Of a stretch of DNA of 64,000 nucleotides, positions 56,917 to 64,000 are shown one piece after another. Source of the stretch: Solidesulfovibrio sp. (lineage in GTDB: Bacteria > Desulfobacterota > Desulfovibrionia > Desulfovibrionales > Desulfovibrionaceae); assembly GCF_038562415.1 (NCBI RefSeq), contig NZ_JBCFBA010000007.1:62001-126000 (forward strand), given 5' to 3'. A program made the position numbers and the translations under genes. The notes beneath the pieces are model-generated. The model was not told the origin of the DNA and did not search any database. It saw only the letters and a list, made by a program, of their open reading frames with translations. Every line of letters starts with the position of its first letter. The first letter of the stretch is position 1.

Positions 56917-57102
56917 GCCGCGTCTCACCTCCCCCCTGATCTTGCCCTCTTCCCCTAGCCCAGCCACGGGCCAATGACAACTCGTCCGGTCCACAAAAAC
57001 GGCCCGAAAGCCCTGCGGCGCTTGTCCACGGCGCGGCTTTCGGGCTACAGTGCCGCCGCCGGGCCGACGGCCGACCCGATTCCGCCCCTTCGGAGGACCC
57101 CC

Positions 57103-58053
57103 ATGCGACAAACCCAATGCCTGATCATCGGCGCCGGCCCGGCCGGCCTGTCCGCGGCCATCTACACGGCCCGGGCCGGCATGGACACCCTGGTCGCCGG
57201 CTGCGAGCCGAAAATCGCCGGCGATTACGACATCGACAACTACTTCGGCTTTCCCGAGACCATCTCCGGCCGCGAACTCATCGACCGCGGCATGCGTCAG
57301 GCCGAACGCTTCGGCGCCCGCCTGGCCTGCCAGCGCGTGCTTTCCGTGCACATGGCCGAGGACGGGGCCTTTCTCGTCAAGACCGACCAGGACGAATACC
57401 AGGCCCAGGCCGTGATCATCGCCGCCGGCGTGGCCCGGGTGCGCCCCGGCATCGCCAACCTGGCCGACTACGAGGGCAAGGGCGTGTCGTATTGCGTGAG
57501 CTGCGACGGGTTTTTCTTCCGGGGACGCGCGGTGGCGGTGGTGGGCGAGGGCAACTACGCCGCCAACCAGGCGCTGGAACTCACCAATTTCACGTCGGCC
57601 ATCACCGTCTACACCCAGGGCAAGCAACCGGCCATGGGCGAGGTCTTCACCGGCAAGCTGGCCGCCGCCGGCATCGCCGTGTCCACGGCGAAAATCGTGC
57701 GCCTCTCCGGCCAGCCGGCCCTGACCGGCCTCGTGCTGGAAGACGGGAACGAGGCCCCGGCCGAAGGATTGTTCGTGGCCATGGGCCAGGCCTCGGCCCT
57801 GGATTTCGCCAAGACGCTCGGGGTCACCGCCCGGGGGGCGTTCCTCGAGGCGGACAGCGAACAGAAGACCAACGTGCCTGGGGTGTTCGCGGCCGGGGAC
57901 TGCGTGGGGCATTTCATGCAGATCAGCGTGGCCGTGGGCGAGGGGGCCAAGGCGGGCCGGGCGGCCATCGCCCACATCAAGGAACGGGCCGGCCGGGCCG
58001 GTGCCGAGGCGGGGGGCATCCCCCTTGACAGGACGAGGCTCTCCGGCTTATGA
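57103..58053 (+). CDS. Thioredoxin reductase-like FAD/NAD(P)H oxidoreductase
   Basis: A 316-residue enzyme of the low-molecular-weight thioredoxin reductase family. The FAD site is [20 protein letters not shown] (6-25) and the redox-active disulfide is [13 protein letters not shown] (Cys131, Cys134). The NAD(P)H site [17 protein letters not shown] has the G-x-G-x2-A form, and the C-terminal FAD contact is [29 protein letters not shown] precedes the ATG. The family makes reduced thioredoxin or related thiols from NADPH; no thioredoxin gene is adjacent, and the altered second dinucleotide motif may change cofactor preference. A tRNA-Met gene follows 23 bases after the stop. Confidence 0.88.
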   Translation: MRQTQCLIIGAGPAGLSAAIYTARAGMDTLVAGCEPKIAGDYDIDNYFGFPETISGRELIDRGMRQAERFGARLACQRVLSVHMAEDGAFLVKTDQDEYQAQAVIIAAGVARVRPGIANLADYEGKGVSYCVSCDGFFFRGRAVAVVGEGNYAANQALELTNFTSAITVYTQGKQPAMGEVFTGKLAAAGIAVSTAKIVRLSGQPALTGLVLEDGNEAPAEGLFVAMGQASALDFAKTLGVTARGAFLEADSEQKTNVPGVFAAGDCVGHFMQISVAVGEGAKAGRAAIAHIKERAGRAGAEAGGIPLDRTRLSGL

Positions 58054-58076
58054 AATAGAGTTTGCGAACACGATAT

Positions 58077-58152
58077 GGGCCTATAGCTCAGTTGGTAGAG
58101 CCACCGGCTCATAACCGGCAGGTCCCAGGTTCGAATCCTGGTAGGCCCACCA
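58077..58152 (+). tRNA. tRNA with anticodon CAT (elongator Met; Ile2 possible)
   Basis: 76 bases, GGGCCTATAGCTCAGTTGG to encoded CCA. The acceptor GGGCCTA/TAGGCCC, D arm, loop CTCATAA and T arm GGTTCGAATCC are intact. The standard 1-72 pair rules out initiator tRNA. CAT also serves isoleucine tRNAs that receive lysidine, so tRNA-Ile2 is not fully excluded. As in the tRNA-Arg, the outermost anticodon-stem pair is a mismatch (A-C). Confidence 0.94.
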
Positions 58153-58226
58153 CGAAGGATACATGGCCGCCCCCACCCTTGCCACTGCCAACGCTTCCGC
58201 CGACGAGGCGGCGACCCTGACGCGAC

Positions 58227-58269
58227 AAAGGCGCTCGCGGACCGCCCCGGCCCGTCAAAGCGCCTTTTT
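58227..58269 (+). terminator. Terminator after tRNA-Met
   Basis: A 9-bp stem AAAGGCGCT / AGCGCCTTT with a 23-base loop and further T. It ends 10 bases before the Nif3-like ATG. Confidence 0.7.
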
Positions 58270-58278
58270 CATGGTCCC

Positions 58279-59304
58279 ATGCGCGTAGACGACCTCCTCG
58301 CCGTCATCGAGGCCACGGCCGACCCCGGCCGCGCCGCCTCCTGGGACCGCTCGGGCGTGCAGATCGCCGGCACGGCCGAGCGTTGCGACAAGCTGGCCGT
58401 GGCCCTGGACCCGAGCCCGGATCTGGCCCGGCAGGCCCTGGCCTGGGGCGCGCAAGTCATCCTCACCCACCACCCCGTCAGCCTGGCCCCGCGCCTGCCC
58501 GACCGCCTGGACGACCACCACCGCCTGCTCACCCTGGTCCTTTCGCGGGGTGCCTGGCTCTACGCCGCCCACACTTCCCTGGACACGGTCGTGGACGGGC
58601 CGCCGGCCTGGCTGGCCGACGCCTTCGCCCTCGTCGGCCGCCGCATCCTCGAACCGGCCGGCCGCATCCCCCATCTGGCCGTGCGCTGGCGCGCCGCCTC
58701 GCCCCCCTCGGGCCGTGCCGCCTTGGCCGGCCTCAACGGCGTTTCCGTCATGCTGCTCGGCAACGACCTGCTCGAAGCGGTCTTCCCCCGGCGGCTTACG
58801 GCCCGCGTCCTGGCCATGGTGGCCGCCGCCTGCCCGGACGCCCGGGAACTTTCCCGGCTCAGCCTCGACGAACCGGCCGAAGCCTACGGTTACGGCCTGG
58901 TGGGCGACCTGCCCGCCCCCCTGCCCCTGGACGCGCTGCTGGCCCGCCTGGCCGACCTGCTGCCCAGGCGCTTTTTCCTGCTCGCCGGGAGCGCGCCCGA
59001 GACGGTGTCGCGACTGGCCTATTGTCCCGGTTCCGGCGCGGACATGGCCGGGCGCGCCTTCGCCGCCGGCGCCGAGGTCTACCTCACCGGCGACCTCAAA
59101 TACCACCAGGCCCTCGCCGTGCCGCCGGGCCGGTGCGTCGTCGACGTGGGGCATTTCTCCCTGGAAGAGGTCATGATGCGCCGCTTCGCCGAATCCCTGG
59201 CCGCCGAACTGGGGCCGGACGGACCGGCCGTGCGCTATTTCCCCGGAAACGACCCGTTTTCGGCGCATGTCCCCGGGGGTGCCCTGCCCCGGCGGACCGA
59301 ATAA
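58279..59304 (+). CDS. Nif3-like dinuclear metal protein
   Basis: A 341-residue Nif3/YbgI family protein (a ring-shaped dimetal protein, sometimes named GTP cyclohydrolase I type 2; true activity unsettled). Motifs are SWDRSGVQIAGTAERCDKLA, VILTHHPVSLAPR with the metal-binding His-His pair, AAHTSLDTV and, near the C-terminus, EVYLTGDLKYHQAL and VVDVGHFSLEE, which hold further metal ligands. The usual DVGHY/xxE pattern is conserved as DVGHFSLEE. The ATG at 58279 follows a terminator loop with no clear ribosome binding site. It is 17 bases ahead of the zinc-ribbon coiled-coil gene; such pairs often occur together. Confidence 0.9.
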   Translation: MRVDDLLAVIEATADPGRAASWDRSGVQIAGTAERCDKLAVALDPSPDLARQALAWGAQVILTHHPVSLAPRLPDRLDDHHRLLTLVLSRGAWLYAAHTSLDTVVDGPPAWLADAFALVGRRILEPAGRIPHLAVRWRAASPPSGRAALAGLNGVSVMLLGNDLLEAVFPRRLTARVLAMVAAACPDARELSRLSLDEPAEAYGYGLVGDLPAPLPLDALLARLADLLPRRFFLLAGSAPETVSRLAYCPGSGADMAGRAFAAGAEVYLTGDLKYHQALAVPPGRCVVDVGHFSLEEVMMRRFAESLAAELGPDGPAVRYFPGNDPFSAHVPGGALPRRTE

Positions 59305-59321
59305 CAACGCGGAGAACTCGC

Positions 59322-60077
59322 ATGTATTTGAAACAGATCGAGCAACTGGTGGTCTTGCAGAAGGTGGACGACGAGATCGTCCTGCTTCAGGATGAACTCA
59401 AACGGGCTCCCCAGCGCATTTCCGAGCTCGAAAAGCGCCGCCAGGAGATCGAGGACAGCGCCGAGATCGTCCGCGACAAGCTCAAGTACTTAAACGACCA
59501 GCAAAAGCGCCTGGAAACCGAGATCGAAACCGATTCCATGCGCCTCAAAAAAAGCAAAAGCAAGATGATGCAGGTCGGCAACAGCAAGGAATACCACGCC
59601 ATGATGCGTGAGATGGACAACCTGGAGAAGCAGAACCGCGGCCGCGAGGAAGAAAAGGTCACCGTGGCCGAGGAGCTGGCCCGCCAGAACCTGGAGCTCA
59701 AGTCCATCGACGAGGACACCCAGGGACTCGACGCCGAACTGGCCGTGGCCCGCCAGAGCCTCGACGAGCGCATCGCCGTGGCCAAGGCCCGCCTGGCCGA
59801 ACTCGACGCCCGCCGGGCCGAAGCCGGCACCGCCGTGCCGAGGCCCATCCTCCAGCGCTACGAGTTCATCCGCTCGCGGCTCAAAAACCCGGTCATCGTG
59901 CCCGTGGACGCCGGCGTCTGCTCCGGCTGCCACATCTCCATCCCGCCCCAGTCGTTTATCGAGCTGCAAAAGGGCGTCCAGATCCTCAGCTGCCCCAACT
60001 GCCAGCGCCTGATCTACTGGAGCGACCACATCGCGCCCGAGGAAACCCCGGAAACGGCCGAAACCCCGGCCGAGTAA
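59322..60077 (+). CDS. Coiled-coil protein with C-terminal zinc ribbon (DUF164 type)
   Basis: A 251-residue protein. Residues 1-175 form a long coiled coil (KQIEQLVVLQKVDDEIVLLQ, EIVRDKLKYLNDQQKRLETE). The end holds a four-cysteine ribbon in VCSGCHISIPPQ and LSCPNCQRLIYW. That is the C4-type zinc-ribbon domain protein family that often follows Nif3-like genes; it lies 17 bases after one here. The start with GGAGAACTCGC is well placed. Role in the cell is not established; nucleic-acid binding has been suggested for the family. Confidence 0.92.
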   Translation: MYLKQIEQLVVLQKVDDEIVLLQDELKRAPQRISELEKRRQEIEDSAEIVRDKLKYLNDQQKRLETEIETDSMRLKKSKSKMMQVGNSKEYHAMMREMDNLEKQNRGREEEKVTVAEELARQNLELKSIDEDTQGLDAELAVARQSLDERIAVAKARLAELDARRAEAGTAVPRPILQRYEFIRSRLKNPVIVPVDAGVCSGCHISIPPQSFIELQKGVQILSCPNCQRLIYWSDHIAPEETPETAETPAE

Positions 60078-60081
60078 TTCC

Positions 60082-60117
60082 CGGGGACGCCGGCGCCCGA
60101 CCCGGCGCCGGCGTCCC
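60082..60117. terminator. Strong 15-bp hairpin after the zinc-ribbon gene
   Basis: A perfect stem GGGGACGCCGGCGCC / GGCGCCGGCGTCCCC with loop CGACCC, starting five bases after the stop. Followed by TTCCCC rather than a full T-run. Confidence 0.65.
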
Positions 60118-60190
60118 CTTCCCCTGCCCGCCCCCGTCCCCCGCCGCGAAAACGCCTGGACCCGGGAGGCCTTCCCGGGCATGGTCGGCC

Positions 60191-61285
60191 ATGCGTCGCA
60201 ACCTTGCATCCAAGGGGCTCGCCAGGCCGTTTCGCCTCGTTTGCGCCGTCCTGGCGACGGCCTGCCTGTGCCTGCCGCCCCTCGGGCCGGGAGAGAAGGC
60301 CATGGCCGCCGCGGCACCCCCCCTCGTCATCGCCCACCGGGGCGCCTGCGGCTCCCGCCCCGAGCACACCCTGGCCGCCTACGAACTGGCCATCGACCAG
60401 GGCGCGGACTTCATCGAGCCCGACCTCGTGTCGACCCGGGACGGCGCGCTCATCGCCCGCCACGAGAACGACATCGCCGACACCACCGACGTGGCCGACA
60501 AGTTTGCGGAGCGCAAAACCGTCAAGCGCATCGACGGCCGCGCGGTGGAGGGCTACTTCACCGAGGATTTCAGCCTGGCCGAAATCAAGACCTTGCGCGC
60601 CAGGCAACGCCTGCCCTTCCGGGACCACGGATACGACGGCCTCTTCGAAATCCCCACCTTCGAGGAGATCATCGCCCTGGCCAGGCGCAAGGGCAACGAA
60701 CTCGGCCGGGTCGTCGGGCTGTACCCCGAAACCAAGCATCCCTCGTATTTCAAGGCCATCGGCCTGCCCCTGGAGCAGCGGCTGGTGGCCCTGTTGCGCG
60801 AAAACGGCTACGACGGGCCGGACGCGCCGGTGTTCATCCAGTCCTTCGAGCCGGGGAACCTGCGGGAGCTGCGCCGGATGACCCGGGTCCGGCTGATTCT
60901 GCTCTACGAGGCCCCGGACCGGCGGCCCTACGACCTGGTCCTGGCCGGCGACGACCGCACCTACGGCGACCTGCTGACACCCGCCGCCCTGGCCGAGGTC
61001 GCCACCTTCGCCCAGGGCATCGGCCCCTGGAAGGGCCTCATCCTGCCGCAAAACCCGGACGGCACCCTCGGCCCGGCCACGCGCCTGGTGGCCGACGCCC
61101 ACGCCGCCGGGCTTCTCGTGCATCCCTACACCTTCCGCGACGAACCCCGCTTCCTCGCCCCGCAGTACGGGGGCGACCCCATCAAGGAATACCTGCGATT
61201 CTATGAGCTTGGCGTGGACGGCCTGTTTTCGGACTTCCCGGCCACGGCCGTGGCCGCACGGGCCGTCTTCCTGGGAAAGCCCTGA
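60191..61285 (+). CDS. glpQ: Periplasmic glycerophosphodiester phosphodiesterase
   Basis: A 364-residue GDPD-family enzyme. Residues 1-40 make a signal peptide (FRLVCAVLATACLCLPPL, cleavage near AMAAAA). The TIM-barrel fold begins LVIAHRGACGSRPEHTLAAY, with EPDLVSTRDGALIARHENDI (catalytic His and metal Glu/Asp) and YPETKHPSYFKAIGLPLEQR further on. It hydrolyses glycerophosphodiesters to glycerol-3-phosphate and an alcohol in the periplasm. Ordering and length agree with GlpQ rather than cytoplasmic UgpQ. No glpT or glpK lies nearby. The start is not backed by a strong ribosome binding site. Confidence 0.9.
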   Translation: MRRNLASKGLARPFRLVCAVLATACLCLPPLGPGEKAMAAAAPPLVIAHRGACGSRPEHTLAAYELAIDQGADFIEPDLVSTRDGALIARHENDIADTTDVADKFAERKTVKRIDGRAVEGYFTEDFSLAEIKTLRARQRLPFRDHGYDGLFEIPTFEEIIALARRKGNELGRVVGLYPETKHPSYFKAIGLPLEQRLVALLRENGYDGPDAPVFIQSFEPGNLRELRRMTRVRLILLYEAPDRRPYDLVLAGDDRTYGDLLTPAALAEVATFAQGIGPWKGLILPQNPDGTLGPATRLVADAHAAGLLVHPYTFRDEPRFLAPQYGGDPIKEYLRFYELGVDGLFSDFPATAVAARAVFLGKP

Positions 61286-61537
61286 GCCGGCCGCTCCCGG
61301 GCCGGCGGGCGCGTGTTCCCGCGGTTCGGCTTCACGCCCGATCCAGCCTTTTCACATCCGAGCGGGACACGACGCAAGAGGCACTCAAGGGAAAGACCAC
61401 GACACAAGTTCTTGACTCTTGTTGAAAGACATGCAATGTATCGAAATACGTCACAGCCTTACCCGATGGCATCTGTCCGTTGTAGAGAATATTTCTCAAA
61501 TGGTATTCGCCAACATGCCAACTTCGGCCCACACGGT

Positions 61538-63622
61538 ATGGTCATGGAACAAAGAAAACTTTCCATAAAGACGCAACTTCGCTTGCTCAGTATTCTGGTT
61601 CTCGCCGGCCTCGTCGTCAATCTTGTAGTTTTTTTCCAATATTCCGGAACGACAACGGCCGCCACCGATCGCATCATCAACATCGAGGGCGAAAGCGCCC
61701 TCCTGTTGCAAACCATGCTCGCCAACGGCTTGCAGACCGAGCAAGCCCTGCGCAACATCATCCTCAATCCCCGGGACACGCAAGCGGCCACCAACTCCGA
61801 TGCGGCCGACAAGGAATTCGCCGACAACCTGCTGGCCGTTTCCCGGTTGCTGCCCGGCGAGGGCCAGGCACTCGATGGCCTGCGGCGCGACCGGGAAACC
61901 CTGGCCCAGATCCGCGCCGCCATCCGCAAGCTCGGCCTGGACGGGCAACGCGAAGAAGCCGTCGCGCGCCTCAACACCGACGAAACTCCCATCTGGCGGA
62001 AAGTCAAATCCGCCCTGATCGAACTGGCGGCAGCCCAGAAAAGGCAGTTGCAACGCTCCCTGGAATCGCAACGCCAAAACGAACGCACCGGGCAACGCAC
62101 CGTGGCCTCGGTCACGGTCGTCCTGTCCGGGGCCGTCCTCGTTTTGCTGTGGACCCTGGGCCAGGGCATCGCCAAGCCCTTGTCCGCCATGGACGCCTTT
62201 TCCCGCAAAGTCGCCCAGGGGGACTTCAATACCGCCCTGACGGGCAGCTTCGCCCTGGAGTTTCGGCGCCTCCAGGGCACGCTCGCGGCCATGTCCCGGG
62301 AACTCAAAACCAGCCTGGGTTTTTCCCAAAGCGTCATGCGCGGCTTCAACCAGCCCTTCCTGACCATCGACAGCACGGGCCAGGTGACCCACCTCAACCA
62401 GGCCGCCTTGGACATGCTCGACATCAAGGCCGCCCCCGACGGCTTCATCGGCCGGCCGGCCGGGGCCTTTTTCTACGACGATCCCGACAGGCCGACCAAG
62501 GTGGCCCAGCTTATCGCCTCGGGCGACTGGAACAGCGCCGAGGATACCGTCCTGACCACGCGCACGGGCCGGCACGTCACGTTGCGGGCCGAGCGCTCGC
62601 TGCTTCGGGACCTCGACGGCAACATCATCGGCGGCATCGCCACCTACATGGACCTGACCGCCATCAAGGAAAGCGAGGCCTTGGCCCTGGAACAGGCCCG
62701 ACGCCTCCACGAGGCCGCCGACAAGATCCGGCGTGTGGCCGGCGTGCTCGGCGAAGCGTCCCAGGGGCTCTCGGCCCAGATCGAACAGTCGACCCAGGGC
62801 GCCCAGGCCCAGTCGCGACGCGTGGTCGATACGGCCACGGCCATGGAGGAAATGAACGCCACGGTGCTCGAAGTCGCCCGCAACGCCTCCGAGGCGGCGC
62901 AGATTTCGTCCCGAGCCAAATCCATGGCCGAGGAAGGCGTTCGGGCCGTGGTCCGGGTGGTCAGCTTCATGGGCCAGGTCAACGACAACGCCCGGCAGTC
63001 CCTGGAGGCCATGGGCCACCTGGGCAAACGGGCCGAAGGTATCGGCGGCATCCTCGGCACCATTTCCGACATCGCCGACCAGACCAACCTGCTGGCCTTA
63101 AACGCCGCCATCGAGGCCGCCCGGGCCGGCGAGGCCGGGCGCGGCTTCGCCGTGGTCGCCGACGAGGTCCGCAAACTCGCCGAGAAGACCATGACCGCCA
63201 CCAAGGAAGTCGGGGAGGCCATCCAAGGCATCCAGCACGGAACGCGGGACAATTACGAGCAGGTGGCCCAGGCGGTTGCGGCCATCGGCGAGGCGACCTC
63301 CCTGGCCAAACAGTCCGAGGGCATCCTCGACGAGATCGCCGGGCTCGTGGACACCACCGCCGACCAGGTGCGCTCCATCGCCACAGCCTCGGAACAGCAG
63401 TCGGCCACCAGCGAGGAAATCAACCGGAGCATCGACGAGATCAACACCATCTCCTCGGAGACGGCCGCGGCCATGCGCCAGTCTTCCCAGGCCGTGGCCT
63501 CCCTGGCCGACCAGACCCGGGAATTGTCGGAACTGATCGTGTCCATGGGCCAGGATGGCGACGCCCTCCCTTCCAGGGGCGCCGTCGCTCCCGGCCTGGC
63601 CCTGAGAGGCCGCCTGTCCTGA
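61538..63622 (+). CDS. Methyl-accepting chemotaxis protein with PAS domain
   Basis: A 694-residue chemoreceptor. There is an N-terminal transmembrane helix ([20 protein letters not shown], about 15-35), a periplasmic four-helix-type sensor region (about 36-185) and a second helix ([20 protein letters not shown], about 188-207). A HAMP segment, a PAS domain (about 265-375, [20 protein letters not shown]) and the signalling domain follow. The last contains the conserved hairpin tip ([40 protein letters not shown]). ATGs at 61538 and 61544 are both possible. It couples an unknown ligand and internal PAS signal to CheA. Upstream about 200 bases are AT-rich, with a palindrome GAGAA-tat-TTCTC at 61485-61497. 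Confidence 0.95.
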   Translation: MVMEQRKLSIKTQLRLLSILVLAGLVVNLVVFFQYSGTTTAATDRIINIEGESALLLQTMLANGLQTEQALRNIILNPRDTQAATNSDAADKEFADNLLAVSRLLPGEGQALDGLRRDRETLAQIRAAIRKLGLDGQREEAVARLNTDETPIWRKVKSALIELAAAQKRQLQRSLESQRQNERTGQRTVASVTVVLSGAVLVLLWTLGQGIAKPLSAMDAFSRKVAQGDFNTALTGSFALEFRRLQGTLAAMSRELKTSLGFSQSVMRGFNQPFLTIDSTGQVTHLNQAALDMLDIKAAPDGFIGRPAGAFFYDDPDRPTKVAQLIASGDWNSAEDTVLTTRTGRHVTLRAERSLLRDLDGNIIGGIATYMDLTAIKESEALALEQARRLHEAADKIRRVAGVLGEASQGLSAQIEQSTQGAQAQSRRVVDTATAMEEMNATVLEVARNASEAAQISSRAKSMAEEGVRAVVRVVSFMGQVNDNARQSLEAMGHLGKRAEGIGGILGTISDIADQTNLLALNAAIEAARAGEAGRGFAVVADEVRKLAEKTMTATKEVGEAIQGIQHGTRDNYEQVAQAVAAIGEATSLAKQSEGILDEIAGLVDTTADQVRSIATASEQQSATSEEINRSIDEINTISSETAAAMRQSSQAVASLADQTRELSELIVSMGQDGDALPSRGAVAPGLALRGRLS

Positions 63623-63648
63623 TGCACCTTCCGGGCGCCGCCAATGCG

Positions 63649-63683
63649 AACGCCGGCCCGGGCATCCGTCCCGGACCGGCGTT
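63649..63683. terminator. Hairpin between the chemoreceptor and the convergent gene
   Basis: An 8-bp outer stem AACGCCGG / CCGGCGTT with additional inner C/G pairs (CCGGG ... CCCGG). It lies 27 bases after the chemoreceptor stop and may serve both convergent genes. Confidence 0.55.
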
Positions 63684-63734
63684 CGGCCGTGAAAAAAGCG
63701 GCGCCCTGGCGGAGGCCGCCACCCGGACGTCGGG

Positions 63735-64000
63735 CTACAGCAGCGTCTGCAACAGCCCCATGGGCGTGCCGGAGGGCAGGGGCAGGCGTTTGTCGGGCAA
63801 CAGCCGCGTGGCCAGCATGGTCAGCCACTGGCGGGAGAAGGCCAAGTCCTCGAAGGTCAGGTGGCCGCGCCCGGAACCGTCGGTGGCCAGGCCGTAGCCG
63901 AAGACCGTGGCCCGTATGGGCTCGCACTCGCCCACGGGCAGGATCTCCAGGCTGATGGAGCGGGCGGCGGAATCGAGGGACAGGTCCCGGACCTCGCCGT
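63735..64000 (-). CDS. Hypothetical protein, 3' part only
   Basis: The last 88 codons of a minus-strand gene that enters from the right edge. Visible text: GEVRDLSLDSAARSISLEIL, FGYGLATDGSGRGHLTFEDL, AFSRQWLTMLATRLLPDKRL. There is no recognised motif or signal. An ATG at 63935 is in frame, but the frame remains open to the window edge and reads like coding sequence before it, so the gene probably begins outside. It is convergent with the chemoreceptor gene. Function unknown. Confidence 0.6.
   Translation of the reverse strand, partial: GEVRDLSLDSAARSISLEILPVGECEPIRATVFGYGLATDGSGRGHLTFEDLAFSRQWLTMLATRLLPDKRLPLPSGTPMGLLQTLL

Noticed and set aside
58077-58152. Initiator tRNA-fMet
   Set aside because: The first acceptor pair is a normal G-C, whereas bacterial initiators have a mismatch there.

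Overview
The window looks like chromosomal DNA of a sulfate-reducing deltaproteobacterium of the Desulfovibrio / Solidesulfovibrio type. The evidence is very high GC with strong C/G third positions, a ferredoxin-dependent 2-oxoacid oxidoreductase next to a fused succinyl-CoA synthetase, a double-cubane type anaerobic reductase, remains of an iron-only nitrogenase locus, and the general gene style. The genus is an inference; no search was run.

Layout. 0-2.3 kb: 3' end of ybeY, a PAS-PAS histidine kinase and a small exported protein. 2.3-3.9 kb: an AT-rich HD-GYP gene, small hairpin repeats and a short relic resembling an IS200-type transposase C-terminus. 3.9-9.1 kb: a minus-strand operon korD-korA-korB-korC-(sucC-sucD fusion) that would turn 2-oxoglutarate into succinyl-CoA and then succinate plus ATP. 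9.2-11.6 kb: a cyclophilin with two possible starts, tRNA-Arg(ACG), a gene-free stretch and a double-cubane reductase. 11.7-14.2 kb: a graveyard with a frameshifted PPOX gene, an internal piece of AnfK (Fe-only nitrogenase beta subunit) and the frameshifted 3' half of a NifA-type sigma-54 activator, joined back to back. The arrangement fits a single deletion of a divergent anfHDGK / anfA locus.

14.3-23.2 kb is an AT-rich accessory island on the plus strand: small exported proteins, two membrane-anchored SGNH hydrolase-like proteins, a GtrB-like polyprenyl-phosphate glycosyltransferase, an 874-residue YfhO/GT39-like membrane protein and a methyltransferase. It looks like a surface-glycan synthesis or modification module. 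23.3-29.4 kb: cysK, then an MptE-like (DUF115) protein, a glycosyltransferase, a NeuB-type nonulosonate synthase and, translationally coupled to it, a regulator fusing a winged helix to a Rossmann-like domain. 29.5-34.2 kb: a NadB/SdhA-like flavoprotein, a large membrane glycosyltransferase-like protein, a kinase-fold protein and a UspA protein.

34.2-64 kb is mostly ordinary core genome: pdxA, glgB-glgA (glycogen), a Nudix hydrolase, a GT9 heptosyltransferase-like protein, TsaC (YrdC), a GT2 enzyme, nnr, a CBS protein, tsaE, aspartate kinase, citramalate synthase (isoleucine), an acyltransferase, UspA, an alpha/beta hydrolase, two tiny genes, a CobW-type metal GTPase coupled to a WD40 protein, a large PAS-PAS-GAF-HK-REC-HPt hybrid kinase, a thioredoxin reductase-like enzyme, tRNA-Met(CAT), a Nif3-like protein, a zinc-ribbon coiled-coil protein, a glycerophosphodiesterase, a PAS-containing chemoreceptor and a truncated unknown gene. 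No CRISPR array, rRNA, complete insertion sequence or intact prophage was seen. The least ordinary parts are the decayed nitrogenase locus, the AT-rich glycan island and the regulator fused and coupled to neuB.
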